Shown here piece after piece: positions 24,019 to 32,194 of a stretch of 64,000 nt of DNA (positions are counted from its first letter, which is position 1; each line of letters begins with the position of its first letter). The stretch comes from Vulcanimicrobiota bacterium. GTDB taxonomy: Bacteria; Vulcanimicrobiota; Xenobia; Xenobiales; JADMJV01. Under the pieces are notes generated by a model. That model had not been told where the DNA came from. It was given only the letters and a program-made list of their open reading frames with translations, and made no database searches. The stretch spans positions 186,001 through 250,000 of the forward strand of contig JAHBVR010000007.1 in NCBI GenBank assembly GCA_019637395.1. The letters run 5' to 3'. Made by a program: the position numbers and the translations under genes.

Positions 24019-24786
24019 GTGGATAAATCTTCTCCCGCCCAAAACTGGCAAATCCCCGTCGCCATGGCCAGTATCTTGATGGGTATCCTGGTCTCGCTTC
24101 AATTTCGCAACCAGACCACCGCCAATAAGTCGACCTCCAAGCAACCTGAATTGATTGCGATGATCAAGAATCTCGAAGAAGAGCGCGATAAAATTACCCA
24201 AGAACTGCAGGCCACGCGCGCTCGTCTGAGCGAAATTGAAGCCAAATTGGTCCAGGAGGGGACTGGCTTCGGAGAACTGGCCAAGCAGATGGCCGAGGCC
24301 CGCATGCAGGCCGGCCTGATGGCCATGAAAGGCCCCGGCGTGACCGTTACGCTGGCTGACTCCAAGCGCCGCCCCGGACCGGACGAAGATGCTTATTTCT
24401 TTATTATTCACGACGCCGATCTGCAGACGCTCACCAACGAACTTTTCGCGGCCGGGGCCGAAGCCGTCTCCATTAACGACCAGCGCATCATCACGCGCAG
24501 CTCGATCCGCTGCGTCGGCCCCTCGGTCCTGGTCAATACCGTGCAGTTGGCCTCACCCTTCGTAGTCAAGGCCATCGGCCCGGCCAAAGAGATTGAGGGC
24601 GGACTGCGCATGCCCAACGGATTTTTCGACAGTATGGCCATGCTGATTCGCTCCGGCGGCGAGGTGAAGATCAACAGTAGCGAAGAAATCGTCACGCCCG
24701 CCTTCGGCGGCAGCATGTCCTTCCGTCTGGCCCAGCCGGTGCCGGAAAATACCAAGACGGGCGCCGTCAGCGCGGCCCACTCCTAG
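24019..24786 (+). CDS. DUF881 family membrane protein (YlxW/YlxX-like)
   Basis: A 255-residue protein with one N-terminal membrane helix (about 12-30), a coiled coil (about 42-85, with LEEERDKITQELQATRARLSEIEAKL-type heptads), and the DUF881 extracytoplasmic domain containing GPGVTVTLADS, HDADLQTLTNELFAAGAEAVSINDQRI and GAEAVSINDQRIITRSSIRCVG. These proteins accompany ftsQ and small basic protein in many bacteria and are thought to act in division or envelope assembly, without an assigned mechanism. GTG 24019 is the start; it lies 8 bp before the next gene's ATG in the same operon. Confidence 0.8.
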   Translation: MDKSSPAQNWQIPVAMASILMGILVSLQFRNQTTANKSTSKQPELIAMIKNLEEERDKITQELQATRARLSEIEAKLVQEGTGFGELAKQMAEARMQAGLMAMKGPGVTVTLADSKRRPGPDEDAYFFIIHDADLQTLTNELFAAGAEAVSINDQRIITRSSIRCVGPSVLVNTVQLASPFVVKAIGPAKEIEGGLRMPNGFFDSMAMLIRSGGEVKINSSEEIVTPAFGGSMSFRLAQPVPENTKTGAVSAAHS

Positions 24787-24794
24787 GGGGCTAA

Positions 24795-25154
24795 ATGATC
24801 TGGGTGATGGCGGCCATGGTTCTGGGGGTCTGGATCGGCGCATACATGCCGTTCGCGTTGCCTCCCAACCTGGCCAAATACGTCTCCGTGTCCTTCCTGG
24901 CCGGATTGGACTCGGTGCTGGGCGGCACTCGCGCCGGTATCGAGAACCGCTTTAATCTATCCGTCTTCGTTTCCGGCTTCACCACCAACCTGATCCTGGC
25001 CGGCCTCATGACCTACGTAGGCGATCTGTTGGGAGTGGAAATGTATCTGGCCGCGGTAGTGACCTTCGGCCGGCGCATCTTCGAAAACCTGGCCATCATT
25101 CGCCGCGATCTGATCGGTGTGCCGCCCAAGATTCCGTCGACCCTACAAGGGTAG
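24795..25154 (+). CDS. sbp: Small basic protein Sbp (DUF1290)
   Basis: A 119-residue hydrophobic protein with three membrane segments and the family sequence LPPNLAKYVSVSFLAGLDSVLGGTRAGIE followed by FNLSVFVSGFTTNLILAGLMTYVGDLLGVEMYLAAVVTFGRRIF. This is characteristic of the DUF1290 small basic protein found next to ftsQ/ylxW in Gram-positive division clusters. The function is not established. It is preceded by DUF881 (8 bp) and followed by the dehydrogenase (10 bp). Confidence 0.85.
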   Translation: MIWVMAAMVLGVWIGAYMPFALPPNLAKYVSVSFLAGLDSVLGGTRAGIENRFNLSVFVSGFTTNLILAGLMTYVGDLLGVEMYLAAVVTFGRRIFENLAIIRRDLIGVPPKIPSTLQG

Positions 25155-25164
25155 AAAGGTCCCC

Positions 25165-26082
25165 ATGAGAGCTTGGGGTTTGACCCATTTGCCGGATTTG
25201 TCGGGCAAGAAGGCGGTCGTTACGGGGGCGACTTCGGGCATCGGCTTTGAGACCGCCAAGGTGCTGGCCCAGCGGGGAGCGGAGGTCTGGCTGGCCTGTC
25301 GCGATCCAATCAAAGCCCGGCTGGCCGCCGAGCGCCTGGAAACCCAGGGAGCCGCGCTGCCCATCCGGGTGGTTGCACTCGATCTCGCTTCACTCCAATC
25401 CGTGCGGGAGTGCGCCGAGAGCCTGCGCCGGCAACTGCCCCGGTTGGACCTGTTGATCAACAACGCGGGAGTCATGGTTCCACCCTATTCCCTGACCCGG
25501 GAAGGCTTCGAACTGCAGTTCGGCACCAATCATCTCGGCCACTTCGCCCTGACCGGCCAGCTCATCAGTTTGCTGCGCACCACCCGCAACGCCCGCATCG
25601 TAACCGTCAGCAGCGTTGTGCATCACTTCGGCACCATGAACTTTGACGATCTGCACTGGCAGCGCGGCTATCATCCGGTGCGGGCCTACGCTCAGTCCAA
25701 ACTGGCCAATCTGCTTTTCACCTACGAACTGCAGCGCCGCCTGCAGACGGCCGGCAGCGAGACGCTGGCCGTGGCCGCCCATCCGGGCTGGGCGCGCACC
25801 GAACTGCTGCGCCATGTGCAAAGCAACGTCCTGGTGGGCTGGCTTTTCAAACTGGCCCAGCGCTTCCTCAGCCAGGACGCCCGTGGCGGGGCCTTACCCG
25901 GCCTGCGCGCCGCCGCCGACCCCCGCGTCGCCCCCGGCGACTTCTATGGTCCGGACGGCTTCCTCCAGAGCAAAGGGGCCCCGGTGCGCGTCAACTCCAG
26001 CACCGCCTCCCGCAATCGGGCCTGGCAACAACGCCTCTGGCAAATCTCCGAAGAACTGACCGGCGTCCGCTACCTTGATTGA
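25165..26082 (+). CDS. Short-chain dehydrogenase/reductase (retinol dehydrogenase-like)
   Basis: A 305-residue classical SDR with the cofactor loop VVTGATSGIGFETA, LLINNAGVM, catalytic Ser in TVSSVVHHFG, and active-site YAQSKLAN (Tyr-x3-Lys). The order and the long C-terminal part (ending with GPDGFLQSKG) fit the retinol-dehydrogenase-like subgroup; the natural substrate in bacteria is unknown. The frame is open from 25117 but ATG 25165, with AAAGG upstream and lying after the sbp stop, is the better start. It is convergent with murC, only 5 bp away. Confidence 0.85.
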   Translation: MRAWGLTHLPDLSGKKAVVTGATSGIGFETAKVLAQRGAEVWLACRDPIKARLAAERLETQGAALPIRVVALDLASLQSVRECAESLRRQLPRLDLLINNAGVMVPPYSLTREGFELQFGTNHLGHFALTGQLISLLRTTRNARIVTVSSVVHHFGTMNFDDLHWQRGYHPVRAYAQSKLANLLFTYELQRRLQTAGSETLAVAAHPGWARTELLRHVQSNVLVGWLFKLAQRFLSQDARGGALPGLRAAADPRVAPGDFYGPDGFLQSKGAPVRVNSSTASRNRAWQQRLWQISEELTGVRYLD

Positions 26083-26087
26083 TGTTT

Positions 26088-27521
26088 CTAAAGTGCGGCG
26101 GCCCGGCTAGAGAGGGGTTGGGTCAAAAAATCGAGGATAGCCGGGCCCCAACTGCCGACATCACCGGCGCCTAAGAGCATGACCACATCGCCGGCGACGG
26201 CTTCGCGGCGCAGGAATTCGACCACTTCTTTCTGGCCGGGAGTGTGCACCACGCGGGACTTGGAGCCGCCGGCGCGCACTTTCTCGATCAACATCTCGCT
26301 GCGTACCCCGACAATGGGCACTTCGCCGGCCGAGTAAATATCGGTCATCAGCAGAATATCGGCATCGCCGAAAGCATCGGCGAACTCGTGGGCGAGAAAC
26401 TTGGTACGCGTGTAACGGTGGGGCTGAAAGACGCCGATGACGCGACCCTGCGCGCAGCAGCGGGCGGCGTGGAGAGCGGCCATCACCTTGGCGGGATTGT
26501 GAGCGTAGTCGTCGACTACGGTGACGCCGCCCTGGGTGCCCAGAATCTGGAAGCGGCGTTTGACGCCCTGAAAGGCTTCCAGACCTTCTTTGATTTGCTC
26601 GAAGGTGAGACCCAATTCCAGGCCTACGGCGACCGCCGCCAACGCGTTCTGAATATTGTGCTTGCCGGGAATCTGCAGGGTCATAGTGCCGGCCCGGCGG
26701 CCAGCGATGACCACCGTGCATTTACAGGCAAAGCCCTTGAGATGCAGGTCCACGGCCGTGATATCGGACTCGGGGTTGAGACCGTAGGTCACCACCGGGG
26801 CGGTGACTTTGGCCCGCTGTTCCATCACCAGCGGGGCGTCGGCACAAAGAATCAGCCTGCCGTCCTGGGGCACGCGCCGCATGAAGTCGACAAACATGCG
26901 CTCAATCATGGCCATGGTCTTGTCGTAGTCAAAATTATGCCCCTCGAAATGAGGCGCCGAGAGGTTCACGTCGCTGTCGATATTGGTGATGATGGCGATC
27001 TTGGGTTCCAGCTCCAGGAAGGAGGCGTCCGACTCGTCGGCTTCGGCCACCAGGTGGGGCCCGACGCCCAACTGAGCATTGGAACCCAGACCATAGACCT
27101 CACCGCCGATCACCGAGGTGGGGCGTAAACCGCTATATTCCAGCAAGTGCGCAATCATGGAAGAGGTGGTGGTCTTACCGTGGGTGCCCGCGATGGCAAT
27201 GCCAAAACGGGTGCGCATCAAGAAGCCCAGCATCTGACTGCGAATCATAATTTGCAGGCCGCGCTCGAGGGCGGCTTTGACTTCCGGGTTCTTCTCGTTG
27301 ATGGCGGTGGAGAGCACGACCGTTTCCACATCGGCGGCCACATTCTCGGCCTGGTGGCCGAGGTAGACGATGGCGCCCAACTCCCGCAGGTTCTCGGTGA
27401 TGGCTGAAGCTTTCAGATCCGAACCAGAAACCTGGTAACCCAGCTGCAGCAATACTCGGGCTATGCCGCTCATACCGATGCCGCCAATCCCAACAAAGTG
27501 GATTTTCTGTCCTGGTTTCAT
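26088..27521 (-). CDS. murC: UDP-N-acetylmuramate--L-alanine ligase
   Basis: MurC adds L-alanine to UDP-MurNAc, the first peptide step of peptidoglycan synthesis. At 477 residues it has the N-terminal nucleotide fold HFVGIGGIGMSGIARVL, the ATP loop AGTHGKTTTSSMIAHLL, the central motif EADESDASFL and the C-terminal VVDDYAHNPAKV plus GVFQPHRYTRT. The sequence is complete and canonical. It lies 15 bp downstream of murG on the same strand and forms a two-gene unit separated from the main cell wall operon by about 6 kb. Confidence 0.95.
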   Translation of the reverse strand: MKPGQKIHFVGIGGIGMSGIARVLLQLGYQVSGSDLKASAITENLRELGAIVYLGHQAENVAADVETVVLSTAINEKNPEVKAALERGLQIMIRSQMLGFLMRTRFGIAIAGTHGKTTTSSMIAHLLEYSGLRPTSVIGGEVYGLGSNAQLGVGPHLVAEADESDASFLELEPKIAIITNIDSDVNLSAPHFEGHNFDYDKTMAMIERMFVDFMRRVPQDGRLILCADAPLVMEQRAKVTAPVVTYGLNPESDITAVDLHLKGFACKCTVVIAGRRAGTMTLQIPGKHNIQNALAAVAVGLELGLTFEQIKEGLEAFQGVKRRFQILGTQGGVTVVDDYAHNPAKVMAALHAARCCAQGRVIGVFQPHRYTRTKFLAHEFADAFGDADILLMTDIYSAGEVPIVGVRSEMLIEKVRAGGSKSRVVHTPGQKEVVEFLRREAVAGDVVMLLGAGDVGSWGPAILDFLTQPLSSRAAAL

Positions 27522-27536
27522 TTGAATTACCTCTCC

Positions 27537-28631
27537 TCAGCCCCACGGCTCTTTTTCGATAAGCTCAACGATCTGGTCAAGCGCCTGGGGACGACCACCG
27601 GCCAAACTGGCCTCAGCCATTTTTCCTAGACGCTGGGAGTCCTCCATGAGACTGGCCACCGTATCAGCCAGCAACTCGACCACCGCGGAGTCGTCCAATT
27701 TCAAGGCGGCGCCGCGGTTGACCAAAGTGTCCGCGTTGTAATCCTGATGCTTTTCCGCCGCGAAGGGGTAAGGCACCAGGATGGACGGCAGTCCGACCGC
27801 CGTGAACTCCGCCAGCGTACTGGCCCCGGCCCGCGCCACCGCCAGGTCGGCGGCGGCCAGCGCCAGGTGCATCTCGGCCATATATCCGATCGGCCGATAG
27901 TCTAACAGCGTATCGGCCAGTAGAGGGCGGGACTTTTCTTCTACTTCGGCCAGATGATTGGGCCCGGTCAGATGCATAATGGTCCAGGCTTTGTCTTTCC
28001 AGAGCGGCAGCGCGCGCAGCACCGCCTGGTTGAGACTGGCAGCTCCCTGACTGGCGCCCGTCACCAGCAATACCCGGCGTTCTTCTGCGATGCCAAAGTG
28101 CTGCCGGCCCTCGGCCCGGGTGGCCTGCAAGATCTCCTGGCGCACGGGATTACCGGTGGTGACACAGCGGTCGGCCGGGAAAAACCTGCGGGATTCCTCG
28201 AAACTCAGACAGATGCGGCGGGCCAAAGAAGCCAGCTTGCGGTTGACCTTGCCGGGTAAAGCGTTCTGTTCCAGCATCAAAATCGGCAGTTTGCGCAACC
28301 TGGCCGCCAGTAAAACGGGAGCGCACACGTAGCCGCCGGTGGTAATCAGGAGTTGGGGGCGATGCCGGGAGATGAGGCCCAGACAATCATACACGCCCCA
28401 CATCGTGTGCAACACGGCCCAAAGCTTGTGCCAGGGTCGGCCCGCCAGGCCGCGGGCGTGGATCAAATGCAGCGGGTATCCGCGTTGCGGCACGACGCGA
28501 GCTTCGAGGCCACGGCTGGTGCCCACGAAGCGACAAGCAACGCCGCTCTCGCGGAGCCGGTCGGCTACGGCCAGACCCGGGTACAGGTGCCCTCCGGTTC
28601 CTCCTCCAGCTAACATGACGCGGGACAACAA
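27537..28631 (-). CDS. murG: UDP-GlcNAc--lipid I N-acetylglucosaminyltransferase
   Basis: MurG transfers GlcNAc to lipid I to make lipid II on the inner face of the membrane. The 364-residue GT28 protein has the N-terminal GGGTGGHLYPGLAVAD loop, ITTGGYVCAPVLLAA, the membrane-association region, VTGASQGAASLNQAV, and the UDP-GlcNAc site RAGASTLAEFTAVGLPSILVPYP with AEKHQDYNA. All are canonical. A strong ribosome binding site is not evident, and the gene starts divergently from dusA with a 176-bp control region between them. Confidence 0.95.
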   Translation of the reverse strand: MLSRVMLAGGGTGGHLYPGLAVADRLRESGVACRFVGTSRGLEARVVPQRGYPLHLIHARGLAGRPWHKLWAVLHTMWGVYDCLGLISRHRPQLLITTGGYVCAPVLLAARLRKLPILMLEQNALPGKVNRKLASLARRICLSFEESRRFFPADRCVTTGNPVRQEILQATRAEGRQHFGIAEERRVLLVTGASQGAASLNQAVLRALPLWKDKAWTIMHLTGPNHLAEVEEKSRPLLADTLLDYRPIGYMAEMHLALAAADLAVARAGASTLAEFTAVGLPSILVPYPFAAEKHQDYNADTLVNRGAALKLDDSAVVELLADTVASLMEDSQRLGKMAEASLAGGRPQALDQIVELIEKEPWG

Positions 28632-28760
28632 TGCCGGGGCGCTCTCCTGACGTGAATTACTTTCAAGGGATTAGGCGGGAGACCCATTCTCCCTCTACTT
28701 CAGTTACAATTTTGTGCCGGCGCGAAAACTGCCGACCTCCCCTTAGAACTTTAAGTAAAC

Positions 28761-28788
28761 AGGTGAGTGTGTCATTTCGGTGTCACCT
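28761..28788. repeat. Inverted repeat AGGTGA-N16-TCACCT before dusA
   Basis: AGGTGA (28761-28766) and TCACCT (28783-28788) can form a hairpin 20 bases ahead of the dusA start, in the murG-dusA divergent region. A second small inverted repeat, GGGAGA-N5-TCTCCC, lies at 28677-28693. Either could be an operator or an RNA hairpin; I match neither to a known riboswitch. Confidence 0.35.
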
Positions 28789-28807
28789 TTGCCAAAGTGG
28801 GTAACCG

Positions 28808-29830
28808 TTGGAAGTGAGTCACCCGTTAGATCTGAACCGGCGCATCTGCATCGCTCCCATGATGGGCTGGACCAATCGCCACAATCGCTATTTTCACCGC
28901 CAACTGACGCGTCATGCCATGACCTACGCGGAGATGCTGGCGCCCGAAGCCATCGTGCGCGGTAACAAACAACGCTGGCTGCGCTATTCCGAAGGGGAGC
29001 ATCCGGTCGCTTTTCAATTGGGGGGAAACGACCCCAAGATGTTGGCCGCGGCGGCGCGGGAGCTGGAGCGAGTGGGCTTTGACGAGATCAACTTCAATGT
29101 CGGCTGTCCCAGCAAAAAAGGCAAAAGCAACCCGTTCGGAGCACACTTGATACGCCACCCCCAGGTGGTCAAAGCCTGCATGCAGGCCATGATTGAAGCG
29201 GTGGAGATCCCGGTGACCATCAAAACCCGCCTGGGAGTTGACGAACAAGAAAGCTACGACCATCTGGCGGAGTTCGTGGGCCTGGTCAAGGAAAGCGGCT
29301 GCCGCGTCTTTATCGTGCACGCGCGCAAAGCCTGGCTCGACGGGCTCTCCACCCGCCAAAACCGGGAAGTGCCGCCCCTGCGCTACGACTACGTCTATCG
29401 CCTGAAGCGCGAGTTTCCGGAACTGTCGGTCGTCCTCAACGGGGGGGTAACCGAGTGGGATCAGGCGCAAGCCCACCTCGAACACGTCGACGGAGTGATG
29501 GTCGGCCGGCGGGCCTACAAAGAGCCTTTCTGGTTGGCCGAGGTGGATCGTCTTTTCTTCCAGGCCACGGAACCGGATCCGAGCCCACCCGAAGTGATGC
29601 GCCGTTGCCTGCCTTACGTGGAAGCGGAACTGGCGGGCGGGACCCCTCTGCGTGAAATCGTCCGCCACATGGTGGGTCTGTACCGGGCCGCCCCGGCGGC
29701 CAGCGCCTTTCGCCGCCACCTGGCTATCGAGGGACACGCCAAAGGGGCCGGAACCAACGTCTACCTGGAAGCAATCCGCATTGCCGAGCGACTTTCGCGC
29801 CCCGGCCGAGCGATTATCGGAAGGCTTTAG
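28808..29830 (+). CDS. dusA: tRNA-dihydrouridine(20/20a) synthase DusA
   Basis: A 340-residue FMN-dependent enzyme that reduces uridine 20/20a in tRNA D-loops. The DusA signatures are present: CIAPMMGWTNRHNRYFHRQL, YAEMLAPEAI, FQLGGNDP, catalytic cysteine in NFNVGCPSKKGKSNPFGA, KTRLGVDEQESYDHL, and the DusA-specific VHARKAWLDGLSTRQNREVPPLRYDYVY. Start is TTG 28808; GTG 28814 is possible. The 3' end overlaps the convergent glycosyltransferase by four bases. It has no functional tie to the surrounding cell-wall genes. Confidence 0.93.
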   Translation: MEVSHPLDLNRRICIAPMMGWTNRHNRYFHRQLTRHAMTYAEMLAPEAIVRGNKQRWLRYSEGEHPVAFQLGGNDPKMLAAAARELERVGFDEINFNVGCPSKKGKSNPFGAHLIRHPQVVKACMQAMIEAVEIPVTIKTRLGVDEQESYDHLAEFVGLVKESGCRVFIVHARKAWLDGLSTRQNREVPPLRYDYVYRLKREFPELSVVLNGGVTEWDQAQAHLEHVDGVMVGRRAYKEPFWLAEVDRLFFQATEPDPSPPEVMRRCLPYVEAELAGGTPLREIVRHMVGLYRAAPAASAFRRHLAIEGHAKGAGTNVYLEAIRIAERLSRPGRAIIGRL

Positions 29831-30600
29831 TCATCCCATTGTCCCAGGCGGCGGCGGGCCACCAGGCGCAGAGTTTGGCGGATGGTGGGCCCGACGCGCA
29901 GCTTGCTGGCCCCCTTTTTCCAGTCGTAGCGCAGCAAGATAGGGATCTCCACAAAGGCCAGGTGAGGATCATGCCGGTACATTTTGAGCAGAATATCGAG
30001 CATCACCGAGAACCCGCTCTCCGATACAAAGGTAGGATTCTCCCGGACCACCCGCTTCAAGCAACTGGCACGATAGGCGCGAAATCCGCAGGTGTAGTCG
30101 CGAATTCCCGGGATCGGCATCAAGCTGCGCAGCAAGATGGAAGCCCCCCAACTGAGGAGCTGGCGAAACAGAGTCAAGCCGATAATACGGCTGCCGTTCC
30201 GGTAGCGGGAGGCCACCGCCACGTCGTAGCCTTCGAAAATCTTGCGGGTCAAATGGACGAGCAGGCCGGGGGTGTGGCTGTTGTCGCAGTCCATGGTGGT
30301 AATAATATCGCGATCATCGGCAATATCGCAGGCGTAAAGGAGCCCGGTCTTGATGGCTTCGGCCAACCCTCGATTCTTCTCGTGACGCAGCAAAACACAG
30401 CGGAAAAGCGGCTGATTCGCTTCCAGGCGAAGCCGGGTCTGCTCGGCGACTTCAAAGGTGCTATCGGCCGAGCCGTCATCGACCAGCGCAATGGTGACCC
30501 GAGAATTAGGCATCAATTGGCCCAACCCATCGGCCAGGTCTTCGAGCAACCGGCCCACATTGGCCTCTTCGTTGTAGGCGGGCACAACCACAATGATCAC
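29827..30600 (-). CDS. GT2 family glycosyltransferase (polyprenyl-phosphate type)
   Basis: A GT-A fold enzyme resembling dolichol-phosphate mannosyltransferase: IIVVVPAYNEEANVGRLLEDL at the start, ALVDDGSADST (nucleotide-sugar site), GLAEAIKTGLLYA, and the metal-binding TTMDCDNSHTP, with C-terminal helix regions lacking clear membrane segments. The upstream reading frame (to 30708) overlaps the neighbouring gene; GTG 30600 with AAAGG 7 bases upstream is the likelier start. It is divergent from two GT-C-like membrane proteins, which often use the polyprenyl-phosphate sugars such an enzyme makes. Confidence 0.8.
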   Translation of the reverse strand: MIIVVVPAYNEEANVGRLLEDLADGLGQLMPNSRVTIALVDDGSADSTFEVAEQTRLRLEANQPLFRCVLLRHEKNRGLAEAIKTGLLYACDIADDRDIITTMDCDNSHTPGLLVHLTRKIFEGYDVAVASRYRNGSRIIGLTLFRQLLSWGASILLRSLMPIPGIRDYTCGFRAYRASCLKRVVRENPTFVSESGFSVMLDILLKMYRHDPHLAFVEIPILLRYDWKKGASKLRVGPTIRQTLRLVARRRLGQWDD

Positions 30601-30673
30601 AGTCCGTACCTTTGTCCTGCCTTCAGCACATTCCTGGGAAGGATTCCGTCTGAACCAACGATAACCGTCGATT

Positions 30674-32194
30674 GTGCGCTCGCTCCTCCGCGGCCTGGCC
30701 GTCTTCACCTTCGCCTTCCTTTTCAGTCTTGAATTTTGGAGCCTGTATATGGCTCAAGACGACGAAGCGGTGGTGGTGGTGGGCGCGCGGCGCATTCTCG
30801 ATGGTGAGGCGATTTACCGAGACTGGGACACCCATTTGAGCCCGGGCTCCTTTCTGCTGGGGGCCCTCTGGTTCGGCCTTTTGGGATTCCAGGCGCCCAC
30901 TACACGCCTGGCTTTTGCCTGTGTCTTCGGACTGACGGCAGTAATTATCGACCTGGCCGCGCAGCGCTGCTTCAAGGGCCGGTGGCAATGGCTTCCTACC
31001 CTCTTGTGGGGAACCTGCGGAATCCTGGAATTCCCCATCCTGAGCTATCACTGGCTGGCCAGCGGCATGGCCGTGTGCACGCTCTGGAGGGGTCTGGTCT
31101 GGGTCGACGAGCCGAGTCGCCGAAATGCTCTCCTGCTGGGAGCAGCTGTGGCCGGAGCGGGCTGGTGCCTCCAATCCGAAGGACTGGTGGCCGTCCTGAT
31201 GGTGATCCTGTGGACCGTACGCTTTCGACTACGCAGCGTCATTTGGGTCGTGTTGGGCTGCCTGCTCGCATCTCTGTTACTGTGGTTGCCGGTCTGCCGG
31301 GAATGGGCCCTGATCGTGGAGCAGAACGCGGCGTTGGGGAAACACCTGCGCTTCAATCACAAGCCATACTCGCTGGCCAATTTGACCTTTTTTCTCAGCC
31401 ACTACGAGGGTTTGTCCCTGTCCCAGGGAGTGGTCGCCTTTGGCGCCGGGGCCAGCCATATCTTCATCAACGTCTTGCGCTACGTCGGGTTCCCCGTCTT
31501 GTTATTATGGACTGGCTGGAGCTGCGAGCGCAGTCGAGACCGGACGGGAGCCGCACTGGTCTACGGAATGCTGGGCTGGGTTCTGGGCACCGCCAATCGC
31601 CAGACCCTTCTCTACGTGTCCTTTCTGAATCCCGGCTGGGTGCTGCTGATCACTCTGGGTTTGCGCCGGCTGCCCGGCGGGCGCTATTGGGCGCTAGTCC
31701 TGGCCGGACTGGAAGTCCTCGGCTGGACAGCGCGGTTCGCCTTAAAGCAGCAGATTTACAGCTATCCACTGAGCACGCGCTCGGGAGTTTACTATCTGGC
31801 CGACCCCCAACGGGCACAGGCTCTCACCACCATTTACTCGTGGCTCCGCGAGTTGCCACCCCAAACTCCGATCCTGGCGTTTCCCTACGCCGTCAGTTTC
31901 TATTCTTTGGAAAACCTGAAAAATCCGATCCGGCGCCAGACCCTCATACCCTTTTTAGATCCGCCGGCCGCCTTCGAGTCCGCTCGTGCTGAACTGCAGG
32001 CCAAAAAAGTTCCCTGGATCCTTTACCTGGCTCCTGGTGCAGCCGAAATCGAGGGAGAAACGGGCATCCCGGCCGAAATGCTCAACCAGGCTTGGGAAGA
32101 GGCCCGTCGCCAACTCACCCAGGGATACCGACTGCGCCGCGACCTGGGCGGAGCCAGCCTGTACGAGCGCGATCCTGGAGCCGACAGTCAATGA
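30674..32194 (+). CDS. GT-C-fold membrane glycosyltransferase-like protein, first paralogue
   Basis: A 506-residue protein with about ten hydrophobic helices in the first 400 residues and a soluble C-terminal part. The first external loop holds YMAQDDEAVVVVGARRILDG followed by YRDWDTHLSPGSF, the acidic pair placement typical of GT-C enzymes (PMT/ArnT class) that use polyprenyl-phosphate sugars. The C-terminal half has YYLADPQRAQALTTIYSWL and SLENLKNPIRRQTLIPFL, which recur in its downstream paralogue. Start is GTG 30674. The stop overlaps the next ATG (ATGA). The sugar and acceptor are unknown. Confidence 0.65.
   Translation: MRSLLRGLAVFTFAFLFSLEFWSLYMAQDDEAVVVVGARRILDGEAIYRDWDTHLSPGSFLLGALWFGLLGFQAPTTRLAFACVFGLTAVIIDLAAQRCFKGRWQWLPTLLWGTCGILEFPILSYHWLASGMAVCTLWRGLVWVDEPSRRNALLLGAAVAGAGWCLQSEGLVAVLMVILWTVRFRLRSVIWVVLGCLLASLLLWLPVCREWALIVEQNAALGKHLRFNHKPYSLANLTFFLSHYEGLSLSQGVVAFGAGASHIFINVLRYVGFPVLLLWTGWSCERSRDRTGAALVYGMLGWVLGTANRQTLLYVSFLNPGWVLLITLGLRRLPGGRYWALVLAGLEVLGWTARFALKQQIYSYPLSTRSGVYYLADPQRAQALTTIYSWLRELPPQTPILAFPYAVSFYSLENLKNPIRRQTLIPFLDPPAAFESARAELQAKKVPWILYLAPGAAEIEGETGIPAEMLNQAWEEARRQLTQGYRLRRDLGGASLYERDPGADSQ

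Noticed and set aside
28740-28807. Riboswitch or terminator before dusA
   Set aside because: Only a six-base stem without T-run is present and no known consensus is matched; kept as an inverted repeat only.
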